Assembly (NCBI GenBank): GCA_910579835.1
Contig: CAJTWQ010000006.1
Location: 1 to 57,098, forward strand
Reading direction: 5' to 3'
Origin: an uncultured Ruminococcus sp.
GTDB taxonomy: Bacteria; Bacillota; Clostridia; Oscillospirales; Ruminococcaceae
Length of the DNA stretch: 57,098 nt
The notes under the pieces are model-generated. The model searched no databases and had not been told where the DNA came from. It saw only the letters and a program-made list of their open reading frames with translations. Of the stretch, positions 37,692 through 47,214 are shown piece by piece. Position numbers and translations under genes: made by a program. Within the stretch, counting starts at the first letter, position 1. Each line of letters opens with the position of its first letter.

Positions 37692-38630
37692 TCAAGAATC
37701 GGAATCAACGCGATCGGAATCAACTCGTCTTGTTACCTCTGCAAATTCTCCGGCAGGTTTTGCCGAATTCTTCTTAGCCGTCATAGCATTGGAGTCATAA
37801 TAGAACCAGAGAAGAGTAGCAGCTAAACCGGGATTATTCTTTGTGTATATATAGAAATCAACAGTATCGCCCTGTTTACAGCTTATATTATCTCCGTAAA
37901 GAATAAAATCTTTTTCATTGGAGTAATCTTCTCCCTTCTTCGCTTCTCCACCAACTGTAATAGTTCCAGGGAAAATTTTAGCTGGATTAGTTTCCTGTGC
38001 CTGAGTCGTAGAGAAATCGGTAACAAACGTAACAGGATATTCACCATCGGGGATATCCTCATTAATATCAAAAGTTATCTTTATGAATTTGCCGTTAAAA
38101 ACAAAATTTTCATTTTTAGAAACATCCATCCAGAGGACATAGTTTCCACCTATCTTGCTTTGATAATCAGAATTGCCACTGGATGTAACGTATTCGGTCA
38201 TCTGATTGCCATTGCTGTCGGTAACCTTTTCTCCATTGGCATCGGTTACATCAACAGATTTAGTAGACGGCTGACCCGAGTTATCGGAGATAGATGGAGA
38301 AATATCAATACCCTCAGGATCTGGGGCATCAAACACCTCATTTCCGCTGCCGATTACATCCGACTGCATAGGCAAAATGACATTGCCGTTTGCATCAGTT
38401 ACATATTCAAAAGGGCTGTCAATAATAGGAGATGAAGTTGTTTTTTCAGACGAATCTGTTTTGCCGGCTTCCGTGGTTTCATCTGCGCCTTTTGTATCGT
38501 CCTGAACTTTACTGCTGTCAGAGGAATCTTTCTTACTGCTGTTATCAGCTTTTGAGCAGCCTGCAAATGACGAAAGAGCCACACAGGTCAGAAGAACAAG
38601 AGAAATAAGTCTTTTCTTTAAGTTGTTCAT
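37692..38630 (-). CDS. Lipoprotein with a permuted cohesin-like domain
   Basis: 312 aa. Lipoprotein signal (lipobox FAGC, Cys about residue 25), a Ser/Asp/Thr linker, and VTDANG-type linkers common in Ruminococcus scaffoldins. About residues 160-228 look like the second half of a cohesin: NYVLWMDVSKNE, IKITFDINEDIPDGEYPVTF, FPGTITVGG. About 240-290 look like a cohesin's first half: ISCKQGDTVDFYIYTKNNPG, LLWFYYDSNAM. The order is thus the reverse of a normal cohesin. It could be a circularly permuted, membrane-anchored cohesin or what is left of a tandem pair. The tail repeats VDSD. Confidence 0.7.
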   Translation of the reverse strand: MNNLKKRLISLVLLTCVALSSFAGCSKADNSSKKDSSDSSKVQDDTKGADETTEAGKTDSSEKTTSSPIIDSPFEYVTDANGNVILPMQSDVIGSGNEVFDAPDPEGIDISPSISDNSGQPSTKSVDVTDANGEKVTDSNGNQMTEYVTSSGNSDYQSKIGGNYVLWMDVSKNENFVFNGKFIKITFDINEDIPDGEYPVTFVTDFSTTQAQETNPAKIFPGTITVGGEAKKGEDYSNEKDFILYGDNISCKQGDTVDFYIYTKNNPGLAATLLWFYYDSNAMTAKKNSAKPAGEFAEVTRRVDSDRVDSDS

Positions 38631-38730
38631 GTTAATCGTCCTTTCATGTTTTCAGGTAGTCACACTAATTCCGCCAGATAATTCCATATTTACAAGCAGG
38701 ATTAGTATTAAAAATATATCTTCTTTGTAT

Positions 38731-38759
38731 ATTATACACAAATAAACTGATTTTGTCAA
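38731..38759 (-). promoter_or_regulatory. Promoter of the cohesin-like gene
   Basis: TTGACA (38754-38759), 17 bp, TATAAT (38731-38736): full consensus, suggesting high expression. Confidence 0.9.
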
Positions 38760-38779
38760 GAGGATATATAGAAAAGAGG

Positions 38780-38808
38780 TGGACATTTAGCGAATATTAT
38801 GTTATAAT
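38780..38808 (+). promoter_or_regulatory. Promoter of the InsA-like gene
   Basis: TGGACA (38780-38785), 17 bp, TATAAT (38803-38808), divergent from the promoter before it. Confidence 0.75.
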
Positions 38809-38837
38809 AAAATAAAATCCATAAGGAGCTGAGAAAA

Positions 38838-39116
38838 TTGAGAAAAGCAAAGATAGAAGAAGGTAAAATATGCCCGAATTGCAAGAAACAAGAAAATCAA
38901 GTGAAAATAGGATATAACAGATCAGGGACACAGCGCTGCAGATGCAAGGAATGCGGAACAAGGTATACGCTTAATCCTAAAAAGCATGAATATCCTGATG
39001 AAACAAAGAAACTTGCAATGAAAATGTATTATTCCGGAGTCAGCGGACGGGAAATCGGAAAGGTTTTAGGCATAAACAAAGCTAACGTCTACAACTGGAT
39101 AAAAAAAAATAAGTAA
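38838..39116 (+). CDS. InsA-like zinc-ribbon/HTH protein (orphan)
   Basis: 92 aa, TTG start with AAGGAG about 9 nt upstream. A zinc ribbon (CPNCKK ... RCRCKECGTRYTL) is followed by a helix-turn-helix (YYSGVSGREIGKVLGINKANV), the architecture of InsA of IS1-type elements. No catalytic InsB frame follows and no terminal repeats are evident. Either a truncated IS or a domesticated DNA-binding protein; its own consensus promoter keeps the second option open. Confidence 0.65.
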   Translation: MRKAKIEEGKICPNCKKQENQVKIGYNRSGTQRCRCKECGTRYTLNPKKHEYPDETKKLAMKMYYSGVSGREIGKVLGINKANVYNWIKKNK

Positions 39117-39254
39117 TGATGTTGAAAACTTGACGGTCAAACGCAGCAATTTCCTTGATTTATTGTTCCACATCGCTTTTTGTGAATAAAAATACTCCTC
39201 CGAAAAGAAGAATGGCAGCCTCTGCAAAAAGCTTTCTAAAATGCCAAAAAAGAA

Positions 39255-39284
39255 TTGACATTGACGAAAAAAAGATATTATAAA
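39255..39284 (+). promoter_or_regulatory. Promoter of the CotH-dockerin pseudogene
   Basis: TTGACA (39255-39260), 18 bp, TATAAA (39279-39284). It is intact although the gene is broken. The gap 39117-39254 holds no gene that I can support. Confidence 0.7.
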
Positions 39285-39328
39285 ATAACAGGTCTGAAAT
39301 AATCTTGCTCTCTGGAAGGGATGTTAAT

Positions 39329-41898
39329 ATGAAAAAATAAAAAAATTTATCTCCATATGCTGTATATCAGCTCTTGCCCTTACTCTTACATCAGTTTCTC
39401 CTGTTGCTGCACAGGAGAAAAACATTGTGCTTATAAATGAAATCTGTGCAAAAAATACTTCTTTTGCCGCTGCTGACGGAAATTTCTACGACTGGATAGA
39501 ACTTTACAATTCTTCTTCCAAAACTGTCAGCCTTGCCGGATATGGACTGTCAGACAAAGAAAGCAAGCCTTATAAGTATACTTTTCCGGAAGACGCATCT
39601 ATCGGTGCCGATCAGAGACTCATCGTTTTCTGCGATTCCCTGATACCTCAGATCCCCCGACAATATACGGCACCTTTTGGCCTTTCCACCAATGGAGAGA
39701 CTCTGATACTTACAGCGCCCGACGGTTCATCCGCTGATACTGTGACTTTTGGAATTATGAAAGCAAATGTTACATACGGACGTGTTCCTGACGGCTCCGG
39801 TGACTTCGCAATGATGTCTATGACTCCTGGCGCTCCTAATGAGAAAAAAGACGTCATTTCAGTTGACGTTCCTGAACCCGTGCTCTCAAATGAGGGCGGA
39901 TTCTATCCTGATGGATTCTCTCTGTATATTGACGTTCCGAAAGGCACAACGGTTTATTACACTCTTGACGGAAGTTAGCCTACCATATCATCCAGCGTAT
40001 ACAGTTCCCCCATTGACGTAAGTGATATTTCCGCATCCGAAAATAAACTGAGCGAAATAACCGACATCACGACTACGTGGGGATATGTTCCCCCTTCAAA
40101 ACCAATAGATAAGGCTTTTATTATAAATGCTGTCGCCATTGACGCGGAGGGCAACTACAGCGATACTGTAACAGCTTCTTATTTTGTAGGATATCAGGAC
40201 AGAAATTATTACTATCAGAATATGAAAGTTATTTCCATTGTCACCGATAACGACAATCTTTTTGACAATGAAAAGGGAATTTATGTAAAGGGAAATAATT
40301 ACAACTACGATAACAGAGGTTCAGAGTGGGAGTGCCCTGCTTCTATATAGAGCTTTGACAACGGTAAGCTTCAGCATACTCAAAATATAGGCATCAGGAT
40401 CCACGGCGAAATTTCCCGCGTATATCCGCAAAAGAGCTTTAATATTTATGCACGAAGCCAGTATGGCGCTTCCAAGTTGGAATTCGATTTGTTTTCGGGA
40501 AACTTGACAAGCGAAGCTACAGGTAAAAAAATCAATAAATTTAACAGCTTTATTCTTAGAAACGACGGAGATTTCAGCGATTATTCACGTTTTCGGGACC
40601 ATTTGAATCAGACTATCGTATCTGACAGAGATTTTCTTACTCAAGGAATGGAATCTTGTATCGTATTTATTAACGGAGAATTCTGGGGGCGTTATGACAT
40701 TACTGAAAAGATAGATGATGATTTCGTGGATTCTCACTTTGATGTCGGCAAAAATAACGTCTGCATAATAAAGAATGAACAGCTCGAGGACGGTAACGAA
40801 GAAACATTAAACGAATGGTTGGATCTTTACAGTTGAATAAGATCTACAGATTTTTCAATTGAGGAAAATTACATTCAACTATGTAAAAAAATTGATATGC
40901 AGTCTTTTACGGACTATGTAAGCGCTGAAATCTATTTCAACAATATGGACTGGGGATGTAACAATATGTCCATGTGGAAATCTTCAGTTCCTGATTCATC
41001 AAATCCTTATGCTGACGGTAAATGGCACTTTATTCTCTTTGATACAGAATACTGCCAGGATCCATACAATAAAATTAATCCGCCTGAGGAAAGAGACTCA
41101 TTAAATGAATTTCTAAAAAACAATTCGGATTCTTTTGTTGGATGTCTGATGAAATCAGTAATGGAAAACGAGGACTTCAGAGAGCAATTCTGCCGCACTT
41201 TTATGGATATGGCAAACAATAATTTTGATTACTTGCGTGTTTCCAGGATTATAGATAAGTTTTCGGCTGAATATCACGATGCAATAATAGATACTTACAA
41301 GCGTTTTCCCTCTAAAACATCTGATGAAGATAATGCTGAAAAAATCTTTTCAGATGCGGTTGATTCGGTAAATAACTTTTACAAAAACAGATATCCGAAT
41401 ATCGTGAAAGCATTGAAAAACAATTTCTTTCTTAAAGGTTCTCTTGCAAATATAACTATTAAAAATAATGATCCAATGAGGAAAGTAACAATCAATACTA
41501 TTACCCCTGATCTGTCATCTGGTTCATGGAGCGGCAACTATTATACTGACTTTCCTGTATCTGTCAGTGCAAAACCCGAATCTGGCTATAAATTCTCTCA
41601 TTGGGAGGTCTCCGACGGCTCCATGGATGAATCGGAATCTACAAGCATCTCATTTACCAGCGATATTACAATTACTGCCGTTTACGAGAAGTTTGAAAAT
41701 CTTATGGGCGATGTGAATCTTGACGGCTCAGTGGGAATGGCTGATTTAGTTTTGCTCCAGAATCATATTCTCTGTCGTACAGTTCTTTCTGTCGATCAGG
41801 CTGCAAACGCTGATCTTTGCGGAGACGGAGTGATTGATTCCTATGATCAAGTATTGCTGCGCAAGCTTTTAATTAATCAGCCGCAGACGTCACACTGA
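39329..41898 (+). pseudogene. Secreted CotH-type protein with dockerin, broken by a frameshift and three stops
   Basis: GGAAGGG and ATG at 39329 lead into a signal peptide that goes out of frame at an A-run (39332-39344; one A too few). The frame is then open to 41898 except for TAG 39976, TAG 40348 and TGA 40834, all in phase. Domains: lamin-tail domain (LINEICAKNTSF ...), chitobiase-type beta domain (VYYTLDGS), CotH kinase-like region (GIRIHGEISRVYPQKSFNIY ... LRNDGDFSDYSRFRD), an InlB-like repeat (YKFSHWEV) and a two-repeat dockerin (GDVNLDGSVGMADLVLLQNH ...). The stops fit GAG to TAG twice and TGG to TGA. A recent pseudogene is most likely. Confidence 0.85.
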
Positions 41899-41907
41899 TG
41901 ATAATTC

Positions 41908-41926
41908 CTGCAAAATATTTTTGCAG
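41908..41926 (+). terminator. Weak hairpin after the CotH pseudogene
   Basis: CTGCAAA/TTTGCAG with a 5-nt loop, 10 bp after the stop; no T-run. Confidence 0.4.
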
Positions 41927-42391
41927 CTTGTAGATTCTGTTCAATGCTGTCATTATAAAAGATCATTTTAGATCGCCTCTGATGAAATGTGTCGATGTGC
42001 CGAATTCTGTTTGTTATTTCTATTTTAGTCTATTTGGACTTCTTTGGATAGACTGGTCGGTTATTAGGCGATTACCATTTATTTTTATATTAAATTTATT
42101 AACTTTTATTTTTACAGTTGAAGTCAAGTTCAATAAAGGCTATATACAGGCAAAAATTACCTCGTTAAGCCCCATGAAAGGTCATGTCAGGGAAAAACAG
42201 TTTTTTTGTATTCTGCTTGTCAAATCACAACAACCACCCAATTCTACGCTATAATACCAATAAGGAGCAAACCACCAGACATTATTGTTCCGACAAGCTG
42301 CAAAATGTGCTATCATATCGGATAACAAAGCATCATCGGCGAGTATAATACATAGCTAATTGTATAACTGAGATACTACGGCGCAAACTCT
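41927..42391. other. Intergenic stretch with no supported gene
   Basis: AT-rich DNA. A 90-codon plus frame at 41982 has no binding site or family features. I see no RNA gene or promoter worth calling. Confidence 0.5.
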
Positions 42392-42409
42392 TTAAACAAA
42401 TTTGTTTAA
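42392..42409. repeat. 18-bp perfect palindrome
   Basis: TTAAACAAATTTGTTTAA, 18 bp upstream of the att-like core at 42428. Its form suits a dimeric repressor or integration-related protein. Confidence 0.6.
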
Positions 42410-42427
42410 TACAAAAGAGTGTCTGAG

Positions 42428-42441
42428 GAGTGGGAATAATA
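42428..42441 (+). repeat. Second copy of the guaA-end core
   Basis: GAGTGGGAATAATA, exact match to 24879-24892 but not in guaA. GATAAC at 42501 and 42512 (11 bp apart) repeats the layout of GGCAAC at 24950 and 24961. Confidence 0.65.
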
Positions 42442-42555
42442 ATCAACAAGGCTTCAAAAACGCCGAAATTATGCCGTTTTCAAATCCTTAAAAATCCAAT
42501 GATAACAATTTGATAACAGGGAGCTAAACTGAAAATGTTCTTCGTTTCAAGCGGC

Positions 42556-42765
42556 TTACAGATTGCGCCACTCTTTCGAAATCTCGTGCTTACCACAGTC
42601 ATCGGTAGTTTTCTGCCAATTCAGCTTCCATTCTGTATATTCAGCCTTACTGATCTTACCGTCAGCAAGGTCTTTTTTTCGTCTTTGTAATTCGGTCATC
42701 AGGATAGAATCAAAACAGAGCTGATATGAATTAAACAGTTCTATATTTTGCTTTGGAAGATAACT
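42556..42765 (-). pseudogene. C-terminal remnant of an element gene
   Basis: In the minus frame between an upstream TAG and the stop at 42556 the reading is ... ELQRRKKDLADGKISKAEY, TEWKLNWQKTTDDCGKHEIS, KEWRNL. This type of tail occurs on short proteins near integrases of mobile elements. DGKISKAEYTEW resembles DGEITREEYDAW at the end of the 25260 remnant. The only ATG (42699) has no binding site. Confidence 0.6.
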
Positions 42766-42778
42766 CTATGAAAATCAA

Positions 42779-42806
42779 CCTGAAAGAATATCCTTGCTGT
42801 TTCAGG
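42779..42806 (-). terminator. Possible terminator of the long dnaE operon
   Basis: CCTGAAA/TTTCAGG with a 14-nt loop, 16 bp after the dnaE stop; the T-rich tail (TTGATTTTC) is weak. Confidence 0.4.
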
Positions 42807-42821
42807 CATATAAAAGAATTT

Positions 42822-45800
42822 TTACTTTATAAGACCGATTTCCGATATAGGAAAAAGCTTTGTTAATGCATAAAAGCTTTCTTTAGTAACACTAATATTA
42901 AGATGCTTCTTCGGCATTACTGTTTTTTTAATGTCTGTGAGATAAAAACATACCGGAGTACATCCGCTATATCGTCCGCAAATATCTTCTAATTGTTTTA
43001 CAATAGATGTTTCAACTGAAGAAATCTTTATGCACATCTTCATATTCTCTGCATACCGTTCAAATTCTTTCTCGGCGATGACAGAACTGCATACCACCGA
43101 AACACTGTCATCCTTTATGGATAGTTTTCCGGTCAGAATCATAATATTATCCTCTATAAGATGAGAAGAAAGCAATGCATACAGATCCGGAAAGATTACT
43201 GCTTCAATTTCACCGCTTTCATCTGCCACTGTCATAAAACACATCTGATAGTTTTTTTTGGTAACATGTCTTTTGACGCTTTGTACCGTACACAACAGTT
43301 TTACCTGCTCTCCGTCGCTGATCTCTGCCCCCTCGGAAACAATGGAAGTTATGCTTCTTGTATGCATTAAAGCCGCCATATGACAGTATTCGTCAAGAGG
43401 GTTGCCTGTGAGATACATTCCTGCTGCTTCCTTTTCCATTGAAAGCAGTCTGCGTAATTCATATTCCGGAAGATCTGGTATATGCAGCCCTTTATCACCG
43501 TGATCGAAATCTTCAAGAAAATTAAGTTGTCCCTCAATCATTCCGCGTGAACTGCTGCCAGATGCATCTAGAATTGTTTCATAATATTCCAGCATCTGAC
43601 GTCGATTTAATTCCAATCCGTCAAATGCGCCAGCTTTAATGAGATTTTCAAGAGCCTTTTTATTCAGATCACGTCCGCCCACACGCCCGCAAAAATCCTG
43701 AAGTCCATGGAAATTACCGTTTCTCTCTCTTTCAGCAATAATCCTTTCTGCCAGACCGCCGCCGATGTTTTTTATAGCAAGCAAGCCGTAATACATTGTT
43801 CCTTTTATGCAGCTGAATCCTTTCATGCTCCGATTAATATCCGGAGGCCGGATGTCTAAACCAGAACTGCGGCAGGATAACATATATTCCGTCAGCTTGG
43901 CTGTACTTGTCATAACGCTGGACATCAAAGCCGCCATATATATACCGTAGTAATGGCATTTTAAATAAGCTGTCTGATACGCAAGATAAGCATAAGCTGC
44001 CGCATGGGATTTATTAAAAGCATAAGATGCAAAGCTTATCATTTCATCAAAAACAGAATTTGCTGTCTCTGCTGATACTCCCCTTTCAGCCGCTCCGTTT
44101 ACAAAGCTTTCGCGTTCCCTAAGCATAACGTCCTGCTTTTTTTTTGCCATGGCACGGCGCACAATATCAGCATGACCATACGAATATCCGGCTAACTTGC
44201 GGCAAATTTCCATTACTTGCTCCTGATATATCATAACGCCGTATGTCTCCTCCAGAATACTTTTGAGAATAGGATGCTTGTAGACAACACAGTCCGGATT
44301 TTTCTTATTCTCAATATAAACTGGTATAGATTTCATGGGACCAGGACGATATAGAGAAATTATTACGATAAGATCTTCCAGCCTTTCCGGTTTCATTTCT
44401 GTAAGCCAACGCGTCATGCCCGCACTTTCAAATTGAAATATACCTGCTGTGCTGCCGTCAGACATCATCCTGTAAACTGCCTCATCATTAAGAGGAACAG
44501 CAGAAATATCAAAGTCCGGTTCAGTATGCCGTATCTCATTTACAGTATCACGGATTATAGTTAAGTTACGCAAACCAAGAAAATCCATTTTCAGCAGGCC
44601 AAGAGATTCGAGAACAGTCATAGTGTACTGCGTAATAATTGTATCGTCGTTTTTCTGCAGAGGTACCAATTCATCGAGCGGAACGGCTGATATTACCACG
44701 CCTGCCGCATGAGTAGAAGTATGACGAGGCATCCCCTCCAGCCGACCGGCAATATCAAGAAGTGTTTTTACAGATTTGTCAGTCCGGTAAAGCTGAGTCA
44801 ATTCTCCTGACTGACGAATTGCATCTTCCAGCTTTGACTTCGGATCTATCAGTTTTGCTACTTTGTCACACAGCTGATATGGCAAATTCAATACTCTGCC
44901 TACATCGCGGACAGCTGCCCTTGCTTTCAAAGTATCGAAAGCAATGATCTCCGAAACATATTCCTTTCCATACTTCCGCACTACATAATCCTTAACATCC
45001 TGACGCCCCTCAATGCAAAAATCAATATCAAAATCCGGCATACTAACACGTTCCGGATTAAGAAAACGCTCAAACAGAAGATTGTACTTCATCGGATCAA
45101 TGCCCGTTATACCTATGCAATAAGCGCAAAGACTTCCGGCTCCCGAACCTCGTCCTGGTCCAACAGGAATATTGTTCATTCTGGCATAGCGTATAAAATC
45201 CCAGACGATAAGATAATAGTCGGTATATCCCATTTTAATAATTATTGAAAGCTCATACTCCATACGCTCTCTAACATCATTAGAGGGGGTGGAACCGTAA
45301 AATCTGTACATACCTTTTAGGCAGATATCCCTGAAAAAAACTTCGTTATCAACAACACCGTCAATATTGAAGCGCGGCAGCTTTATATTACCGAATTCAA
45401 ATTCCACATGACATCGTTCGGCAATCTCAGAAGTTATCAGAACCGCCTCTTCATGGCCTTTGAACAGAGACGCCATATCATCGGCGGATTTTAAATAAAA
45501 TTCATTTGTTTCAAAGCTCAGTCCTCCGGAATCCCCCAGTATCTTTCCAGTCTGGATGCACATAAGGACGTTCTGTATATAACTGTCTTCCTTGTTTATA
45601 TAGTGACAGTCATTGGTAGCGACTAACGGTATTCCTGTCTCTTGGTGAAGCTTATAAAGCATCGGAAGAATTTTTAGTTCATTCTCAATGCCATGATTCT
45701 GAATCTCAATAAAGAAATTATTTTCACCAAAAATATCACGATAAGTCAAAGCTGCTTCTTTTGCCCCATCGTAATTTCCATCTGCAAGCAGTCTTGGAAT

Positions 45801-46232
45801 CTCCCCGGCAAGACAAGCGGATAAACAAATAAGACCTTTACTGTATTTTTCCAACAGCTCCTTATCAACTCTCGGACGGTTATAAAAGCCCTCAATAGAG
45901 GCTGCCGATACCAGCTTTACAAGATTTGTATATCCCTCATTATTTTCACAAAGCAGCACAAGATGATAGGGACGCTGATCAATTCCCGGCTCCTTATCAA
46001 ATCTCGTCCGCGGTGCTACATAAACTTCGCAGCCTATTATCGGTCTTATTCCCTCTTTTACAGCTTCATTCCAAAATTCTACAGCTCCGTACATATTTCC
46101 GTGATCTGTTATAGCTACCGCTTTCTGCCCCATTTCCTTTATGCGCTTTATAAGCTCTTTTATACGGCATGCGCCGTCAAGGAGACTGTATTCCGTATGA
46201 ACATGAAGATTTACAAAATTATCCTGTTTCAT
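42822..46232 (-). CDS. dnaE: DNA polymerase III alpha subunit (DnaE type)
   Basis: 1136 aa from the ATG at 46232, which has AGAGGTG 6 nt upstream. PHP domain first (HVHTEYSLLDG, AITDHGNMYG), then the C-family catalytic domain with VGPGRGSGAGSL and the catalytic aspartates in PDFDIDFC, tandem HhH and an OB fold near the C-terminus. Firmicutes use DnaE with PolC at the fork. The start overlaps whiA by 14 nt, ending the operon that starts at rpe. Confidence 0.95.
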   Translation of the reverse strand: MKQDNFVNLHVHTEYSLLDGACRIKELIKRIKEMGQKAVAITDHGNMYGAVEFWNEAVKEGIRPIIGCEVYVAPRTRFDKEPGIDQRPYHLVLLCENNEGYTNLVKLVSAASIEGFYNRPRVDKELLEKYSKGLICLSACLAGEIPRLLADGNYDGAKEAALTYRDIFGENNFFIEIQNHGIENELKILPMLYKLHQETGIPLVATNDCHYINKEDSYIQNVLMCIQTGKILGDSGGLSFETNEFYLKSADDMASLFKGHEEAVLITSEIAERCHVEFEFGNIKLPRFNIDGVVDNEVFFRDICLKGMYRFYGSTPSNDVRERMEYELSIIIKMGYTDYYLIVWDFIRYARMNNIPVGPGRGSGAGSLCAYCIGITGIDPMKYNLLFERFLNPERVSMPDFDIDFCIEGRQDVKDYVVRKYGKEYVSEIIAFDTLKARAAVRDVGRVLNLPYQLCDKVAKLIDPKSKLEDAIRQSGELTQLYRTDKSVKTLLDIAGRLEGMPRHTSTHAAGVVISAVPLDELVPLQKNDDTIITQYTMTVLESLGLLKMDFLGLRNLTIIRDTVNEIRHTEPDFDISAVPLNDEAVYRMMSDGSTAGIFQFESAGMTRWLTEMKPERLEDLIVIISLYRPGPMKSIPVYIENKKNPDCVVYKHPILKSILEETYGVMIYQEQVMEICRKLAGYSYGHADIVRRAMAKKKQDVMLRERESFVNGAAERGVSAETANSVFDEMISFASYAFNKSHAAAYAYLAYQTAYLKCHYYGIYMAALMSSVMTSTAKLTEYMLSCRSSGLDIRPPDINRSMKGFSCIKGTMYYGLLAIKNIGGGLAERIIAERERNGNFHGLQDFCGRVGGRDLNKKALENLIKAGAFDGLELNRRQMLEYYETILDASGSSSRGMIEGQLNFLEDFDHGDKGLHIPDLPEYELRRLLSMEKEAAGMYLTGNPLDEYCHMAALMHTRSITSIVSEGAEISDGEQVKLLCTVQSVKRHVTKKNYQMCFMTVADESGEIEAVIFPDLYALLSSHLIEDNIMILTGKLSIKDDSVSVVCSSVIAEKEFERYAENMKMCIKISSVETSIVKQLEDICGRYSGCTPVCFYLTDIKKTVMPKKHLNISVTKESFYALTKLFPISEIGLIK

Positions 46233-47139
46233 TGCTTTCACCTCTGCTTCGGAACTCGTCTGCTATAGCTGCAAGCTTCTTAAAACGATGATTAACTCCT
46301 GAACGGCTGATTGGCACGGAAAGACTCTCCCCTATCTCCTGGAGGCTCATGTCACGGTTTTCCAGACGAAGCTCCGCAATCTCCCGAAGCTCCTGTGAAA
46401 GAGCATCCAATCCGATATTCCGCTGAATAAGCCTTATATCCTCAATCTGTCTCATAGCCGCTTTTACAACCTTATCAATATTTGCAGAATCACAGTTTGC
46501 AATACGATTAGCCTTGTTTCTGACATCCTTCCAGATCTTTACGTTCATAAGTTCAAGAGTGCACCGCTGAGCGCCGATAAAAGTAAGCACATCTTCAATT
46601 GACTCGCTTTCTTTGATGTATACGATATGCTGACCACGGCGGACAACCGTCTTTGCCGCAGCGCCTATGTCTCCCAAAAGAACGGACAATTCATCCGCAA
46701 GACGTTCCTGCGGAACGGAAAACTCAAGATGATATTCCTTTGTTGGATCATTGACGCTTCCGCATGCCATAAAAACTCCGGCTGTAAAAACTCCGAGACT
46801 ATTCGTAGCAATAATCTCGGAGTTTATGGTTCTCTCCGAACCGATGATCCTATATTTTTCAAAAACGTTCTTTATAAGCGTGACATCTTCTATTTCATAG
46901 GAATAAAGAACAGATTTCCCTCTTCTCTCACTTTGAGTGCAGGAAAGACGGCTATGAAATACGCTTCCGAAAAGTATGCTGAAAATTTCAGAAGCTACTC
47001 TGCTTTCAGTCTGAAAACATATTCTTTCCGGAGTAAGACTCCGGCTGAACAGCAGCAGTCCGTAAAGACATGCGAAACGCTTATCCTTATCGTTCAGCCC
47101 TGAACAGATCTCTTTTCTGACTTCATTTGAAAAAGAAAT
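46219..47139 (-). CDS. whiA: WhiA with apparent ATT start codon
   Basis: 306 aa. The conserved N-terminus (normally MSFSxxVKxEL) reads SFSNEVRKEICSGLN immediately after an ATT at 47137-47139. AGGAG (47149-47153) lies 9 nt upstream, a TGA is in frame just before, and no ATG, GTG or TTG exists in frame until far inside the LAGLIDADG-like domain. C-terminus: HTH of the sigma-70 region 4 type (SLQEIGESLSVPISRSGVNH). WhiA acts in cell division and nucleoid organisation. Annotators may wrongly start it at 46770. Confidence 0.88.
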   Translation of the reverse strand: MSFSNEVRKEICSGLNDKDKRFACLYGLLLFSRSLTPERICFQTESRVASEIFSILFGSVFHSRLSCTQSERRGKSVLYSYEIEDVTLIKNVFEKYRIIGSERTINSEIIATNSLGVFTAGVFMACGSVNDPTKEYHLEFSVPQERLADELSVLLGDIGAAAKTVVRRGQHIVYIKESESIEDVLTFIGAQRCTLELMNVKIWKDVRNKANRIANCDSANIDKVVKAAMRQIEDIRLIQRNIGLDALSQELREIAELRLENRDMSLQEIGESLSVPISRSGVNHRFKKLAAIADEFRSRGESNETG

Positions 47140-47214
47140 TTTTATTCACTCCTGTCTGTAAACTTGTCAAAATGACATACACACAAAGATAACGAACAGA
47201 TTCCTTAAACACAT

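Noticed and set aside
40834..40836. Selenocysteine at the TGA of the CotH gene
   Set aside because: Two TAG stops in the same frame and a frameshift near the start make decay far more likely, and no suitable hairpin follows the TGA.
24879..42441. The 17.5 kb between the two 14-bp repeats as one intact integrated element
   Set aside because: The segment carries plsY, recD2 and mreB, and element remnants at both ends point the same way, as two copies of the same end rather than a left and right end.
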